From assembly GCA_964590945.1 (NCBI GenBank), contig CAZPXF010000027.1, forward strand, positions 1 to 24,749: a stretch of DNA of 24,749 bases, in the 5' to 3' direction. This document shows, piece by piece, positions 16,739 through 24,390 of this stretch. The stretch's first letter is position 1; the number at the start of each line of letters is the position of its first letter. The notes below the pieces were generated by a model that saw only the letters and a list, made by a program, of their open reading frames with translations, made no database searches and was not told the origin of the DNA. This DNA comes from CAZPXF01 sp964590945 (GTDB lineage Bacteria > Bacillota > Clostridia > Lachnospirales > Lachnospiraceae). The position numbers were made by a program, and so were the translations under genes.

Positions 16739-17347
16739 CTATAGCCGACCGATCCTTTCCGCTGCGGTCAGCCGGCATGGAAATGTTCCCTCCCATTTTA
16801 CCACATATCCGTCTGCATTTTTGCATTGATAGCTGTAATAGTCCTGATTTTTTTCCTCATATTTTGAGAACACACTCATGATCGTTCCGCCATGGACTAC
16901 ATAGGCAGCCGTCTTTTCATCGCCCTCGCGATCACTTAAATGATTTTTAAGATATTTTAAAGTTTCTTCAAATGCTCCCTGGCATCTTTTTTGAAACGCC
17001 TCCATTCCCTCTCCTGCCGGAAATGAAAGTTTTCCGTCACTTTTTATCCATCTTGCATAATTTGGGTCGTTTTTTAATTCCTCGTAGTTTTTCCCTTCAA
17101 ATACGCCAAAATCATATTCCCGGAAATCATCGACTACGATCGGTTTCGCCTCCGGAAACAGCAGCTTTGCGCTCTCCCTGCAGCGCTTCATGGGACTTAC
17201 AAAAAGTACGTCCGGATCCAAATTGCTGACAGACAATTTCTGAATCTCCAGGATCCCCTGCCGACAGAGCGGTTCGTCGGTCCGCCCGATGTATCTGCGC
17301 TCTGTATTTCCTTTCGTTTTCCCATGTCTTATAAATACCATCCGCAT
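16739..17347 (-). CDS. cobC: Histidine phosphatase, probable alpha-ribazole phosphatase CobC
   Basis: About 202 residues, the usual CobC size. It belongs to the phosphoglycerate mutase-like branch: MVFIRHGKTKGNTERRY carries the phosphorylated His, SPMKRCRESAKLLFP and FREYDFGVFEGKNYEEL carry the basic and acidic residues, and AYVVHGGTIMSVF carries the second His. CobC removes phosphate from alpha-ribazole phosphate or cobalamin phosphate. The family has many substrates, so this role rests on operon context. AGGGG lies eight bases before the ATG at 17347; an ATG at 17353 overlaps the cbiD stop as ATGA and is also possible. The open frame reaches 17530, but the extra residues overlap cbiD and look spurious. 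Confidence 0.85.
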   Translation of the reverse strand: MRMVFIRHGKTKGNTERRYIGRTDEPLCRQGILEIQKLSVSNLDPDVLFVSPMKRCRESAKLLFPEAKPIVVDDFREYDFGVFEGKNYEELKNDPNYARWIKSDGKLSFPAGEGMEAFQKRCQGAFEETLKYLKNHLSDREGDEKTAAYVVHGGTIMSVFSKYEEKNQDYYSYQCKNADGYVVKWEGTFPCRLTAAERIGRL

Positions 17348-17349
17348 TT

Positions 17350-18483
17350 TCATTTCCCCTGTTTTCTGATATGCTCCAGCTCCTGCTCCGCCCCGGGAGT
17401 CTGTCCGAGGATTCCAAATTCTTTTGAAAATACGATCACTTCTACCTGAAGGCCATCCCAGGCGCGGCGGTTCACCCGCTCGTAAATACGCTGCGTCACA
17501 TAATCCATGCATACATCCAGAATTTCCCATTCTTTTAAGAGCAAAAGAGCTTCATCTGTTGTGATGCACTCCAGTATCCGCCTGCATTTTACATGATCCG
17601 CTCCCGCCATAACTGCCGCAGCGCACAGAACCTCCATCCGCCCATCCGCATTCCGGGAATGGGTGTTCATGATCCCTGCCGCAACCTTTACAAGCTTTCC
17701 GATATGCCCGACAAGAAGCATGTGCTCCAGCTGAAATTCGTATGCCATATCAATGGTCTGCCCAATATAATTGCTGCACTTAACACCCGTCTCCAGCTCG
17801 ATCCCCCACTGTTCATATGCGAAGTCTCTTCCATAATTTCCCGGAGTGATCAGAAGATGCTTTCTGCCATCATGGAGCTTCATTTTCATCTCTGTATGGA
17901 TCGTTCCAAGGATCGCATCCTCGCTCATAGGCTCCACGATACCGCTCGTCCCGAGGATGGAGATGCCGCCCTCAATTCCAAGCTGCGGGTTAAATGTCTT
18001 TCCCGCAATCTCTTCCCCGCCCGGAACAAAGATCGTAATCTGCATTCCCCCGTCGTACGAACACGTTTCTATTACATCCTGCACCGCTGACCGGATCATC
18101 TGCCGCGGGACGCGGTTGATCGCGGCCTCCCCCACCGGCTGTTCCAGTCCGGCGTGCGTCACGCGGCCGACGCCCTCGCCGCCCCGAAGGATGATCCCTT
18201 CCTCCGTCCGCACGACCTCCGCAAAGACCAGAACCCCATTTGTGCAGTCCGGATCATCCCCCGCATCCTTTCTTACCGCACAGCTCACCCTGTCTTTGGA
18301 TCTTTGGATCTCCTCAACAGGAAGCTTCAGCAAAATCCCCTTCGGCGTCATAAGGGAAATCTGTGAGACTTCTTCTCCCGTGGCCAGCATCATCGCCGAG
18401 GCCTTCGCAGCCGCAGCCGCACAACTCCCCGTTGTGTAGCCGATCCGCAATTTCTGATTTCCCTTATAGACAAACTGCTCCAT
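17350..18483 (-). CDS. cbiD: Cobalt-precorrin-5B C1-methyltransferase CbiD
   Basis: About 377 residues, normal for CbiD. It methylates C1 of cobalt-precorrin-5B, an anaerobic-route enzyme unrelated to the other methylases. RIGYTTGSCAAAAAKA near the start is the family hallmark. VSCAVRKDAGDDPDCTNG, GGEGVGRVT, EAAINRVPRQMI, ISILGTSGIVEPMSEDA, LLVGHIGKLVKVAAGIMNTH and the final region also fit. The ATG at 18483 has AAAGGA eight bases upstream; an ATG three codons earlier at 18492 has AAGG directly adjacent and is less likely. The start overlaps the ABC ATPase end by 20 bases. It is the first pathway enzyme after the transport genes. Confidence 0.95.
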   Translation of the reverse strand: MEQFVYKGNQKLRIGYTTGSCAAAAAKASAMMLATGEEVSQISLMTPKGILLKLPVEEIQRSKDRVSCAVRKDAGDDPDCTNGVLVFAEVVRTEEGIILRGGEGVGRVTHAGLEQPVGEAAINRVPRQMIRSAVQDVIETCSYDGGMQITIFVPGGEEIAGKTFNPQLGIEGGISILGTSGIVEPMSEDAILGTIHTEMKMKLHDGRKHLLITPGNYGRDFAYEQWGIELETGVKCSNYIGQTIDMAYEFQLEHMLLVGHIGKLVKVAAGIMNTHSRNADGRMEVLCAAAVMAGADHVKCRRILECITTDEALLLLKEWEILDVCMDYVTQRIYERVNRRAWDGLQVEVIVFSKEFGILGQTPGAEQELEHIRKQGK

Positions 18484-19654
18484 CCCGTTCATCCTTTCCG
18501 TTCACTGATATTTGCCCATCCTTTTTGGAGCCGCAGGATATTCTGCATTCCTTTTTGATCTCATAGGAAACTTCGCATTCCCTTTCGGCCAGATCGATCA
18601 GCTCCTGCAGTCTCCGGTTGCTTTTTCCGATGACCGTATCACAGATCACGACATGCCTGCATCGATTCAGAAGTTTTGCCGCCCTTTCATAGGTTTCTTC
18701 GCAAATATCTTCAAACGGCTGTTCCGCGATCACCTGAACTGCCAGCGATCTTGCCACTTCATAATCAATGTCATTCGTGTACAGGATTCCCGCAAAAAAC
18801 GGAACGCCCATTTTCTGCAGCCTGCGGTAGACCGGGATTCCGCTCCCGCAGGACGAGATCACAAAGGTTCTGGCGTCTCCTTTGATCCCCGGGAGCTCGA
18901 TACTCCCAAAATGAAGATTGAACGTCTCCGGCCGGATTCCATACAGGCTGTGGATCCGTTCATCCACGAAGATTTCCTCCGGCGTTCCAAACGCCGCTAT
19001 CCGATGGCCGTCCACGCAAATGATCCGATCCGACACTTTGGCGGCAAGATCGATCTCATGAAGCGACATGAGCACCGCCGTTTTTTTCTCTTTCGTCATT
19101 TTCCGCAGGATCTCAAACAGCTCCACCTTGTACCGGATATCGAGAAAGGAGGTCGGCTCATCCAGAACAAGAATCTCCGGCTGCTGGCAGATCGCCCGGG
19201 CCAGAAGAATGCGCTGCCTCTGTCCGTCGCTGATATCCGAGAAGCTTTTATTTGCCAGATCCAGAACATTGACGTCCGCCATCGCCTCATTTACAAGACG
19301 CTCATCCTTTTCATCCAGAATCCCCATCCGCCCGGTGTACGGGTAGCGCCCCATAGCCACAACCTCCCTGCACGTCATAAGCTCCGGCCGGATCCGCTCT
19401 GTCAGAACCACCGCTACCTTTTGAGAGAGATCATGGTAGGAAATCTTTCCCAGTTCATTTTTGCCGATCCATACAAGCCCGGCGATCCGTGGCAGATGTC
19501 TGGTAATACTTTTTAAGATCGTCGATTTCCCGGAGCCGTTCGGCCCGATCAGGGAAATGATCTCACCCTTTTCAAATCCGATGGAAATATGGTCGATCAG
19601 GGTATTTCCATGATAACCTACCGCCAGATCCTTTGTCTCAAACAAATATTCCAT
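18464..19654 (-). CDS. Importer ABC ATPase (BtuD/FecE type) with C-terminal extension
   Basis: 396 residues, well above the usual 250-270 for this family. Residues 1 to about 240 are a FecE/BtuD-like ATPase: Walker A GPNGSGKST, signature SDGQRQR (a variant of SGGQ), Walker B ILVLDEPTSFLD and the switch histidine in MSLHEID. From about 255 there is an added domain with TFVISSCGSGIPVYRRL, FFAGILYTNDIDYEVA and CRHVVICDTVIG, ending in a charged tail with several cysteines. I cannot name this domain; it could bind a nucleotide or sense substrate. ATG at 19654 overlaps the permease stop by one base, with GGGAGG six bases upstream. With the permease and binding protein it forms a probable corrinoid, cobalt-chelate or tetrapyrrole importer. 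Confidence 0.88.
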   Translation of the reverse strand: MEYLFETKDLAVGYHGNTLIDHISIGFEKGEIISLIGPNGSGKSTILKSITRHLPRIAGLVWIGKNELGKISYHDLSQKVAVVLTERIRPELMTCREVVAMGRYPYTGRMGILDEKDERLVNEAMADVNVLDLANKSFSDISDGQRQRILLARAICQQPEILVLDEPTSFLDIRYKVELFEILRKMTKEKKTAVLMSLHEIDLAAKVSDRIICVDGHRIAAFGTPEEIFVDERIHSLYGIRPETFNLHFGSIELPGIKGDARTFVISSCGSGIPVYRRLQKMGVPFFAGILYTNDIDYEVARSLAVQVIAEQPFEDICEETYERAAKLLNRCRHVVICDTVIGKSNRRLQELIDLAERECEVSYEIKKECRISCGSKKDGQISVNGKDERDGAVCL

Positions 19655-20709
19655 CACAGGCCTCCCTTATTCTTCCGAAGCAGCATGAGGATCACGACCG
19701 GAGCCCCGAATATTGCCGTGACTGTGCTGATATTAAGCTCCGTCGGCGAAAATGCAGTTCTTGCGATCAGATCGCAGAACATGCAGAACACGGCGCCGCC
19801 CAAAAAGGTCGCCGGAATGACGATCAGCGGCTTTGCCGTATTCAGTCCCCGCTTCACAAGATGCGGAACCGCGATCCCTACAAAGGAAATCGGTCCGGCA
19901 AAAGCCGTTACGCACGCGGAAAGTATACTGGATAACAGGATCAGCGTTACCCGGAATGCGCGGATATTGACGCCCATGCTCTGCGCATACGCCTCCCCCA
20001 TCTGAAAAGCTCCGATCGGTTTTGACAGGAAAAATGTAATCGCAAAGCAAACTCCTACAACGACTAAAGCAATATAAAAGTTTCCCCATGTCATCCCGGA
20101 AAAGCTTCCCAGCGACCATCCATGCAGATTTACGATATCCGAATCCTCGGCAAATGTTACGATGAAATCCGTAACCGCGGAGCAGATATAGCTGATCATG
20201 ATGCCGCCCACAAGAAGGACCGACATGCTTTTGATCCTTTTGGAGAGCAGGAGCACAAACCCAATGGACAGCATAGAACCGATAAACGCCGCCGCAATCA
20301 ATATCCACGAGGATGCGCTTCCATGATATTTCAGGAACAAAATAAGCGTCAGTGCAACCACCATCTTTGCGCCGGAGGAAATTCCCAGGATATACGGCCC
20401 CGCAATGGGATTTGCAAAAAATGTCTGAAGAAGGAAGCCTGCCAGAGAAAGCGCCGCGCCCAAAAGGGCGGCCATCAGAATTCTCGGCATACGGATCTCC
20501 CAGATAATATTGCAGGACATCTTATCTCCCTTCCGCAGAAATATTATAGAAAAAATATCCGAAACGGAAATATTTACAGACCCGGTATTGATATTCCATA
20601 CAAGGATCAGAAGAAAGAGAAGGATCATCATCAGAAACACGAAACCATAACGCAGACGTTTTCTGCGGTTATCCGCCAGAATATTCTGCGTCTGTGTATT
20701 GCTGTCCAT
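19654..20709 (-). CDS. FecCD/BtuC-type ABC importer permease
   Basis: About 351 residues, usual for BtuC/FecCD proteins. About eight to ten membrane segments are visible, starting with FVFLMMILLFLLILVW. Family blocks include WEIRMPRILMAALLGAALS (the start of the conserved region), LAGFLLQTFFANPIAGPYILG, SSGAKMVVAL, and FVGIAVPHLVKRGLNTAKP near the C-terminus. The start at 20709 is set by AAGGAGGG about six bases upstream; a leftward extension of eight codons has no such site. It lies 42 bases after the binding-protein gene and overlaps the ATPase start by one base. The family imports iron-siderophores, haem and vitamin B12. The cobalamin riboswitch and neighbouring genes favour a corrinoid or cobalt complex, but the substrate is inferred. 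Confidence 0.92.
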   Translation of the reverse strand: MDSNTQTQNILADNRRKRLRYGFVFLMMILLFLLILVWNINTGSVNISVSDIFSIIFLRKGDKMSCNIIWEIRMPRILMAALLGAALSLAGFLLQTFFANPIAGPYILGISSGAKMVVALTLILFLKYHGSASSWILIAAAFIGSMLSIGFVLLLSKRIKSMSVLLVGGIMISYICSAVTDFIVTFAEDSDIVNLHGWSLGSFSGMTWGNFYIALVVVGVCFAITFFLSKPIGAFQMGEAYAQSMGVNIRAFRVTLILLSSILSACVTAFAGPISFVGIAVPHLVKRGLNTAKPLIVIPATFLGGAVFCMFCDLIARTAFSPTELNISTVTAIFGAPVVILMLLRKNKGGL

Positions 20710-20751
20710 CCCGATCCCTCCTTTCAATAACAAGCTGCGTGCCGACAGGCT

Positions 20752-22272
20752 CTATTCCAGCCTTTCCATAAAGGAAAGCTCCCTGGCGCTCTCATCTGTC
20801 AGCATCGTATGAATATCCTGTATCATATTTCCGATCACATTGGTCGCCTGATACAGATACTTCCCGGTGCACCAGACATTGCCTTCCTTCACCGCCTTGA
20901 AATCGGCAAACAGATGGCTCTTTTCCAAAAGCTCATCTACAGAATTCAATGGATTTTCTATTGATGCATTGTAAATCAGATAATCCGCCGACGAGGCAGA
21001 AGCATAAAATTCCTCCATCGACATCGTCACCCCGGAGGAAGCAGACTCCTCGTCCCCAGGCTCATCCAAAACATACTGTCCGCCCGCTTCTTCAATCATC
21101 TTCGGCACATAATCCGTCGTCTTTCTTGTCACGACCATCCCGCTGTCATTGATGTAGAAAAATGCCACTGTCTTCTTCGTATTTTCAAAATCAGCCAGAT
21201 CCTCCACATACGCTTTCTGCTCTTCAAAATAGCTTTCCGCCGCTTCGGTCCGGCCTGTAAGCTCGCCGTACACCTTGATCCACTCCGTTCTCCCAAGCGG
21301 ATCGGCTTCATAGCTCGAGCGGTCGATCAGCACCGGAACGCCAAGCGACTCCAGCTTTTCCTGAACCTCCGGACTGTGAAGGATCATCGTCGATTCAACC
21401 GCGAGGTCACAGCCTTCCGAAAGGAGAAGCTCATAATCCGGTTCGGAATATTTCCCTGCAAAAAGAATATCTCCCTTCTCCATCGCCGCCCTGGCATTGT
21501 CAATATACCATGCATCCTCATTCAGCGCGGAAAGCCGGATATGATCTAACGCGTCTATCGAATCAAACAGTGACATGACCGCAGAGGCAGCCAGATAAAT
21601 ATGCCCGAGCGGCTTTTTAAGTACGGTATACCCTTCCGGGAGGCTTTCCGGCACGCCTCCATTTTCCGGAACCAGCAGATAATTGTTCCCATCATTTACA
21701 CGGATCACCGAATAACCGCCATCATAACGGTAGATCTGAAAGCACGATGCATAGTCAAGGGAAACCGTCTCCTGATAAGTCAGACCCTCAAGCTCCGGAA
21801 TCTCCGAAATATCCACGAGCGCAGAAGCCGCGCCGCCGGAATCTTCCTCGCTTTCGCCGCGCGCATTCGCTGTGGTGGTCGAGGATGAATCGAAATACAT
21901 AGTATATTCGATCTCGTGCGGCTGACTCATCGCCGTTGTATCGGCGATGACTTCGATTTCCTGATCCAACGCGGTCACCGGAATTTCAAAGACAGAATTG
22001 CCTTCCTCGTTCACCGGAAGATATTTCTCGTCATTCACAAGCATATAATCATAATTCGGACTGCTCCAAATGATTTCCGCCGTAATCGTTCCATCCTCCA
22101 CGGAAATTTCCGCAGGAGACTCTATACTGGCTCTGCCCGATCCGCCTTCCAGCGTTACGTCTATCAGATACTCTCCGTCCGCCAGATCACTGTCTGCCTG
22201 TTCCCTCCCTGCGCATCCGGTAACTGCTGCCATCAGAAGAATTACCGCAAAAAATAAGGCTTTCCTTTTCAT
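20752..22272 (-). CDS. ABC substrate-binding lipoprotein with N-terminal NEAT-like domain
   Basis: 506 residues, about 200 more than a simple BtuF/FepB-type protein. A lipoprotein signal ends in VTGC (Cys20), so it is anchored to the outer face of the membrane. Residues about 30-128 form a NEAT-like domain with NYDYMLV, NSVFEIPV, DQEIEVIADTTAM and QPHEIEYT. An acidic Ser-rich linker follows. From about 155 is a class III periplasmic-binding fold: DYASCFQIYRYDGGYSVIRV, GCDLAVES, LGVPVLIDRSSYEADPLGR, VAFFYINDSGMVVTR, SADYLIYNAS and a final helix. It delivers ligand to the permease at 19654-20709. The fused extra domain may capture a tetrapyrrole or metal complex; this is inference. AGAGG is about 11 bases before the ATG. 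Confidence 0.9.
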   Translation of the reverse strand: MKRKALFFAVILLMAAVTGCAGREQADSDLADGEYLIDVTLEGGSGRASIESPAEISVEDGTITAEIIWSSPNYDYMLVNDEKYLPVNEEGNSVFEIPVTALDQEIEVIADTTAMSQPHEIEYTMYFDSSSTTTANARGESEEDSGGAASALVDISEIPELEGLTYQETVSLDYASCFQIYRYDGGYSVIRVNDGNNYLLVPENGGVPESLPEGYTVLKKPLGHIYLAASAVMSLFDSIDALDHIRLSALNEDAWYIDNARAAMEKGDILFAGKYSEPDYELLLSEGCDLAVESTMILHSPEVQEKLESLGVPVLIDRSSYEADPLGRTEWIKVYGELTGRTEAAESYFEEQKAYVEDLADFENTKKTVAFFYINDSGMVVTRKTTDYVPKMIEEAGGQYVLDEPGDEESASSGVTMSMEEFYASASSADYLIYNASIENPLNSVDELLEKSHLFADFKAVKEGNVWCTGKYLYQATNVIGNMIQDIHTMLTDESARELSFMERLE

Positions 22273-22328
22273 AAAACATTCAACCTCTTACTTAGACAGA
22301 AATCCTTTTTATTCTGCCTGCGTTTTAA

Positions 22329-22353
22329 GTGCCGTACATCATATGTACGGCAC
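22329..22353 (-). other. Perfect 11-bp inverted repeat between lipoprotein genes
   Basis: GTGCCGTACAT (22329-22339) is followed by a 3-base loop and its exact complement ATGTACGGCAC (22343-22353). It sits in the 106-base gap between the NEAT-like lipoprotein and the binding-protein gene. No T-run follows on either strand, so it is not a standard terminator. It could be an mRNA processing or stability hairpin, or an operator; the palindrome also suits a protein dimer. Confidence 0.7.
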
Positions 22354-22378
22354 CAAACCTGAACAATACATCAGAAAA

Positions 22379-23088
22379 TCATTCCGCTTTTTCCGGATCA
22401 GAGACGCTTACCCTGTGATCGTACCAGACTCCCTTGGTTCCTATGATCGCCACGTCAAATTCCTCATCCAGCGCAGGAACCGGAATGTCAAATCCATAAA
22501 CATCCTCGGATATTCCATCACTATACGTTACGGTATCTTCCGTAGGCTCGATCACCTCTGCTCCATCCTTCTGCGCTTCCTCCGCCGTTCCGGCAAAGAG
22601 ATTCACGATATTTTTCGATACAAGGCTGACATGGATCGTCATCTGGCCGTCTTTTACTGTCAAAGTTCCTTTTCCTTCGCAGGCCTCGTTCACATGAAAC
22701 ATGCTGCTGTCCGTATTAAAATCGGCATTATAAACGCCGTCCTCCAGCGCTGCCTCATCCGAAGCCTCCGAGCTGCTCTGAGCGGATTCCCCATCCGAAG
22801 CCTCCGAGCCGCCCTGAATCGATTCTTCAGCCGAGTCCGCGCTGCCGGAATCATCCGCGCTGCCGCCGCAGCCTGCCAGAAGAAAGCAGNNNNNNNNNNN
22901 NNNNNNNNNNNNNNNNNNNNNNNNNNNNNNNNNNNNNNNNNNNNNNNNNNNNNNNNNNNNNNNNNNNNNNNNNNNNNNNNNNNNNNNNNGTCCGCGCTGC
23001 CGGAATCATCCGCGCTGCCGCCGCAGCCTGCCAGAAGAAAGCAGGCCAGCACGGCTATGTATAGTAAAGATATCAATTTCCTTTTCAT
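22379..23088 (-). CDS. Small NEAT-like lipoprotein, split by an artificial scaffold gap
   Basis: As written, the frame is broken by 100 Ns. Removing one copy of the flanking 55-bp duplicate plus the Ns (155 bases) gives an unbroken 184-residue protein. It has a lipoprotein signal ending in LAGC (Cys22), a Ser/Glu/Ala-rich linker (about 23-62), and one NEAT-like domain (about 64-184) starting EDGVYNADF, then GTLTVKDGQMTIHVSL, VYGFDIPVPALDEEFDVAIIG and WYDHRVSV. The domain resembles domain 1 of the surface protein at 99-1151. The start is 7 bases after the cbiK stop, with TTAGGG about five bases upstream. The ligand is not known; a tetrapyrrole or metal is inferred. The repaired frame is strong evidence that the gene is intact. 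Confidence 0.85.
22835..22889. repeat. 55-bp duplicate, left flank of the scaffold gap
   Basis: These 55 bases are identical to 22990-23044 and end exactly where the Ns begin. This pattern is expected when two contigs overlap by an assembler k-mer and were joined without merging. The copy itself holds a short internal repeat (TCCGCGCTGCC twice), which may have split the assembly graph. Confidence 0.95.
22890..22989. other. Scaffold gap of exactly 100 N
   Basis: A run of exactly 100 undetermined bases, a conventional placeholder length. Because the flanks are the same 55-base sequence, the true missing length is probably zero, and the overlap should be collapsed. Confidence 0.98.
22990..23044. 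repeat. 55-bp duplicate, right flank of the scaffold gap
   Basis: Identical over all 55 bases to 22835-22889, beginning exactly where the Ns end. On the minus strand it encodes the lipobox region of the lipoprotein (AFFLLAG-like context, CGGSADDSGSAD). Probably the same genomic bases counted twice. Confidence 0.95.
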
Positions 23089-23095
23089 CTCAACC

Positions 23096-24307
23096 CTAAT
23101 CTCCGTTAATTGCTGCTGCGGTATGCGCAACATAAATCTCCTGAACAGCTTCAATTCTTCCAAGGCCTTCGATCTGTGTATCGATACTGTCAAATGCTCC
23201 GGAAGCTGTGAACATGCTCTTCCAGGAATCCTCGTCGTCGCCTGCCATATCGTTATTTGCATGATCTCCTGCTACAACCATGAGCGGACGAAGGATAACC
23301 TTCTTATAACCGGCTTCCTTTACTGCCTCGATCACTTTCTCGCAGGCGGTCTCCTCCGGCTCTCCTTCCACTGTCCCAATAAAAACGTTCTTGTAGCCAA
23401 GCTCGTCCATCTGTGTCTGCATCTGGCTGTAGGTCACCTTTGCAGTATGGGAGGTACCATGTCCCATAAATACAAATGCCGTGCCGTCCTCTTCCGCTGC
23501 CTCAAGACTGTCATATCCCGCTGTCTCCACTGCTTCTGCCGTAACAGCCTTTGCAGCCGCTTCCTTATCCTCGTTGATCACCGTTGCATCTGAACCAACC
23601 TCGCCAAGAAGCGGCTCTGCAACCTTCACGGATTCAAATTTATCCGTATAGCCCTCTAAGGCTTCTGTCAGCTCGTCATATTCGGCTCCGTGCATCAGAT
23701 GCGTCGGCTGGATCACAAGATTCTTAACACCGTTTGAAACCGCGCGCTCCAGCGCCTGATCAACATTGTCGATCTTCTCGCTGTCACGGGCCTGAACATG
23801 GTTAATAATGATCTGGGAAGTAAATGCTCTTCTCACCGACCAGTCCGGATAAGCCTCCTGAAGAGCTTTCTCAATTCCTCCGATATCAGCGGCGCGGCTG
23901 TCGTTGAAGGATGTGCCGAAGCTCACTACCAAAAGCTCATTCTCACCAATCTCATCCCCGTTAAGCGGATCATCCTCAGAAGCATCTCCTGTATCACGTC
24001 CGAAATAATCCGGGTCGGCTTCCTCGCCCTCTACCAACTCCTTCTGCCCGTCTGTCAGCGCATCCCATGCAGCCTTTGCTTCCTCGCACTGGGCGTCCGT
24101 CTCATCTGTTCTTTCCTGCACATAAATGGAATCGATCAATTCCGCTACATTATCTGCCGCCTCCTGATCGGAAGCGCCCTCATCGCTAACACTATTCTCC
24201 GCCACAGACGTCTTTTCCTCCGAATCTCCTGAACTGCTTCCGCAGCCTGCCAATGACACACATGCCAGCGCTGCTGCGCACAATACTGCTACTGCCTTGC
24301 TTTTCAT
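23096..24307 (-). CDS. cbiK: Exported lipoprotein sirohydrochlorin cobaltochelatase (CbiK type)
   Basis: 403 residues, against about 260-300 for usual CbiK. A lipoprotein signal ends in LAGC (Cys22). An acidic region (about 23-120) follows, with a helical AAWDALTDGQKELV motif seen in Gram-positive surface proteins. The CbiK domain begins at ELLVVSFGTSFNDSR (about 124). Metal-site residues appear intact: His283 in MGHGT, Glu314 in TVEGEPE and His349 in AGDHANNDMAG, corresponding to His145, Glu175 and His207 of Salmonella CbiK. CbiK inserts Co2+ into sirohydrochlorin. The signal places this copy outside the membrane, where that substrate is not expected; periplasmic CbiK is known in Desulfovibrio. 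AGGAG is six bases before the ATG. It is the first gene after the riboswitch. Confidence 0.9.
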   Translation of the reverse strand: MKSKAVAVLCAAALACVSLAGCGSSSGDSEEKTSVAENSVSDEGASDQEAADNVAELIDSIYVQERTDETDAQCEEAKAAWDALTDGQKELVEGEEADPDYFGRDTGDASEDDPLNGDEIGENELLVVSFGTSFNDSRAADIGGIEKALQEAYPDWSVRRAFTSQIIINHVQARDSEKIDNVDQALERAVSNGVKNLVIQPTHLMHGAEYDELTEALEGYTDKFESVKVAEPLLGEVGSDATVINEDKEAAAKAVTAEAVETAGYDSLEAAEEDGTAFVFMGHGTSHTAKVTYSQMQTQMDELGYKNVFIGTVEGEPEETACEKVIEAVKEAGYKKVILRPLMVVAGDHANNDMAGDDEDSWKSMFTASGAFDSIDTQIEGLGRIEAVQEIYVAHTAAAINGD

Positions 24308-24324
24308 TTTTTGCTCCTTTCCTT

Positions 24325-24390
24325 TACAGTAAATGATCTTAATAATAAAAAACTCCCGACGCCAAATCACGGTCAAGAGAATTTACTGTA
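24325..24390 (-). other. 10-bp inverted repeat enclosing the terminator
   Basis: TACAGTAAAT (24381-24390, minus strand) and ATTTACTGTA (24325-24334) are perfectly complementary and flank the candidate terminator. In read-through mRNA this stem would end just before the AAGGAAAGGAG ribosome binding site of cbiK. It may stabilise the 5' end or shape access to that site. Confidence 0.55.
24347..24379 (-). terminator. Candidate intrinsic terminator in the riboswitch leader
   Basis: In the transcript CUCUUGAC (24372-24379) can pair with GUCGGGAG (24353-24360) over 8 pairs, two of them G-U, with an 11-base loop. Six U residues (24347-24352) follow directly. It lies between the riboswitch and the cbiK ribosome binding site, where an attenuator would be expected. 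Stability was judged by eye. Confidence 0.6.

Noticed and set aside
22835..23044. A genuine tandem duplication of the lipoprotein signal region
   Set aside because: Exact identity, exact abutment to 100 Ns and restored frame after collapse all fit an assembly overlap better.
22690..23262. 190-codon minus-strand frame crossing the gap
   Set aside because: It joins the lipoprotein start to an out-of-frame Ala/Arg-rich tail only because of the extra 155 bases. Collapsing the duplicate gives a sensible protein instead.
22070..23593. 507-codon plus-strand frame crossing the Ns
   Set aside because: It is antisense to three lipoprotein genes, runs through the undetermined bases, and shows no family motif.
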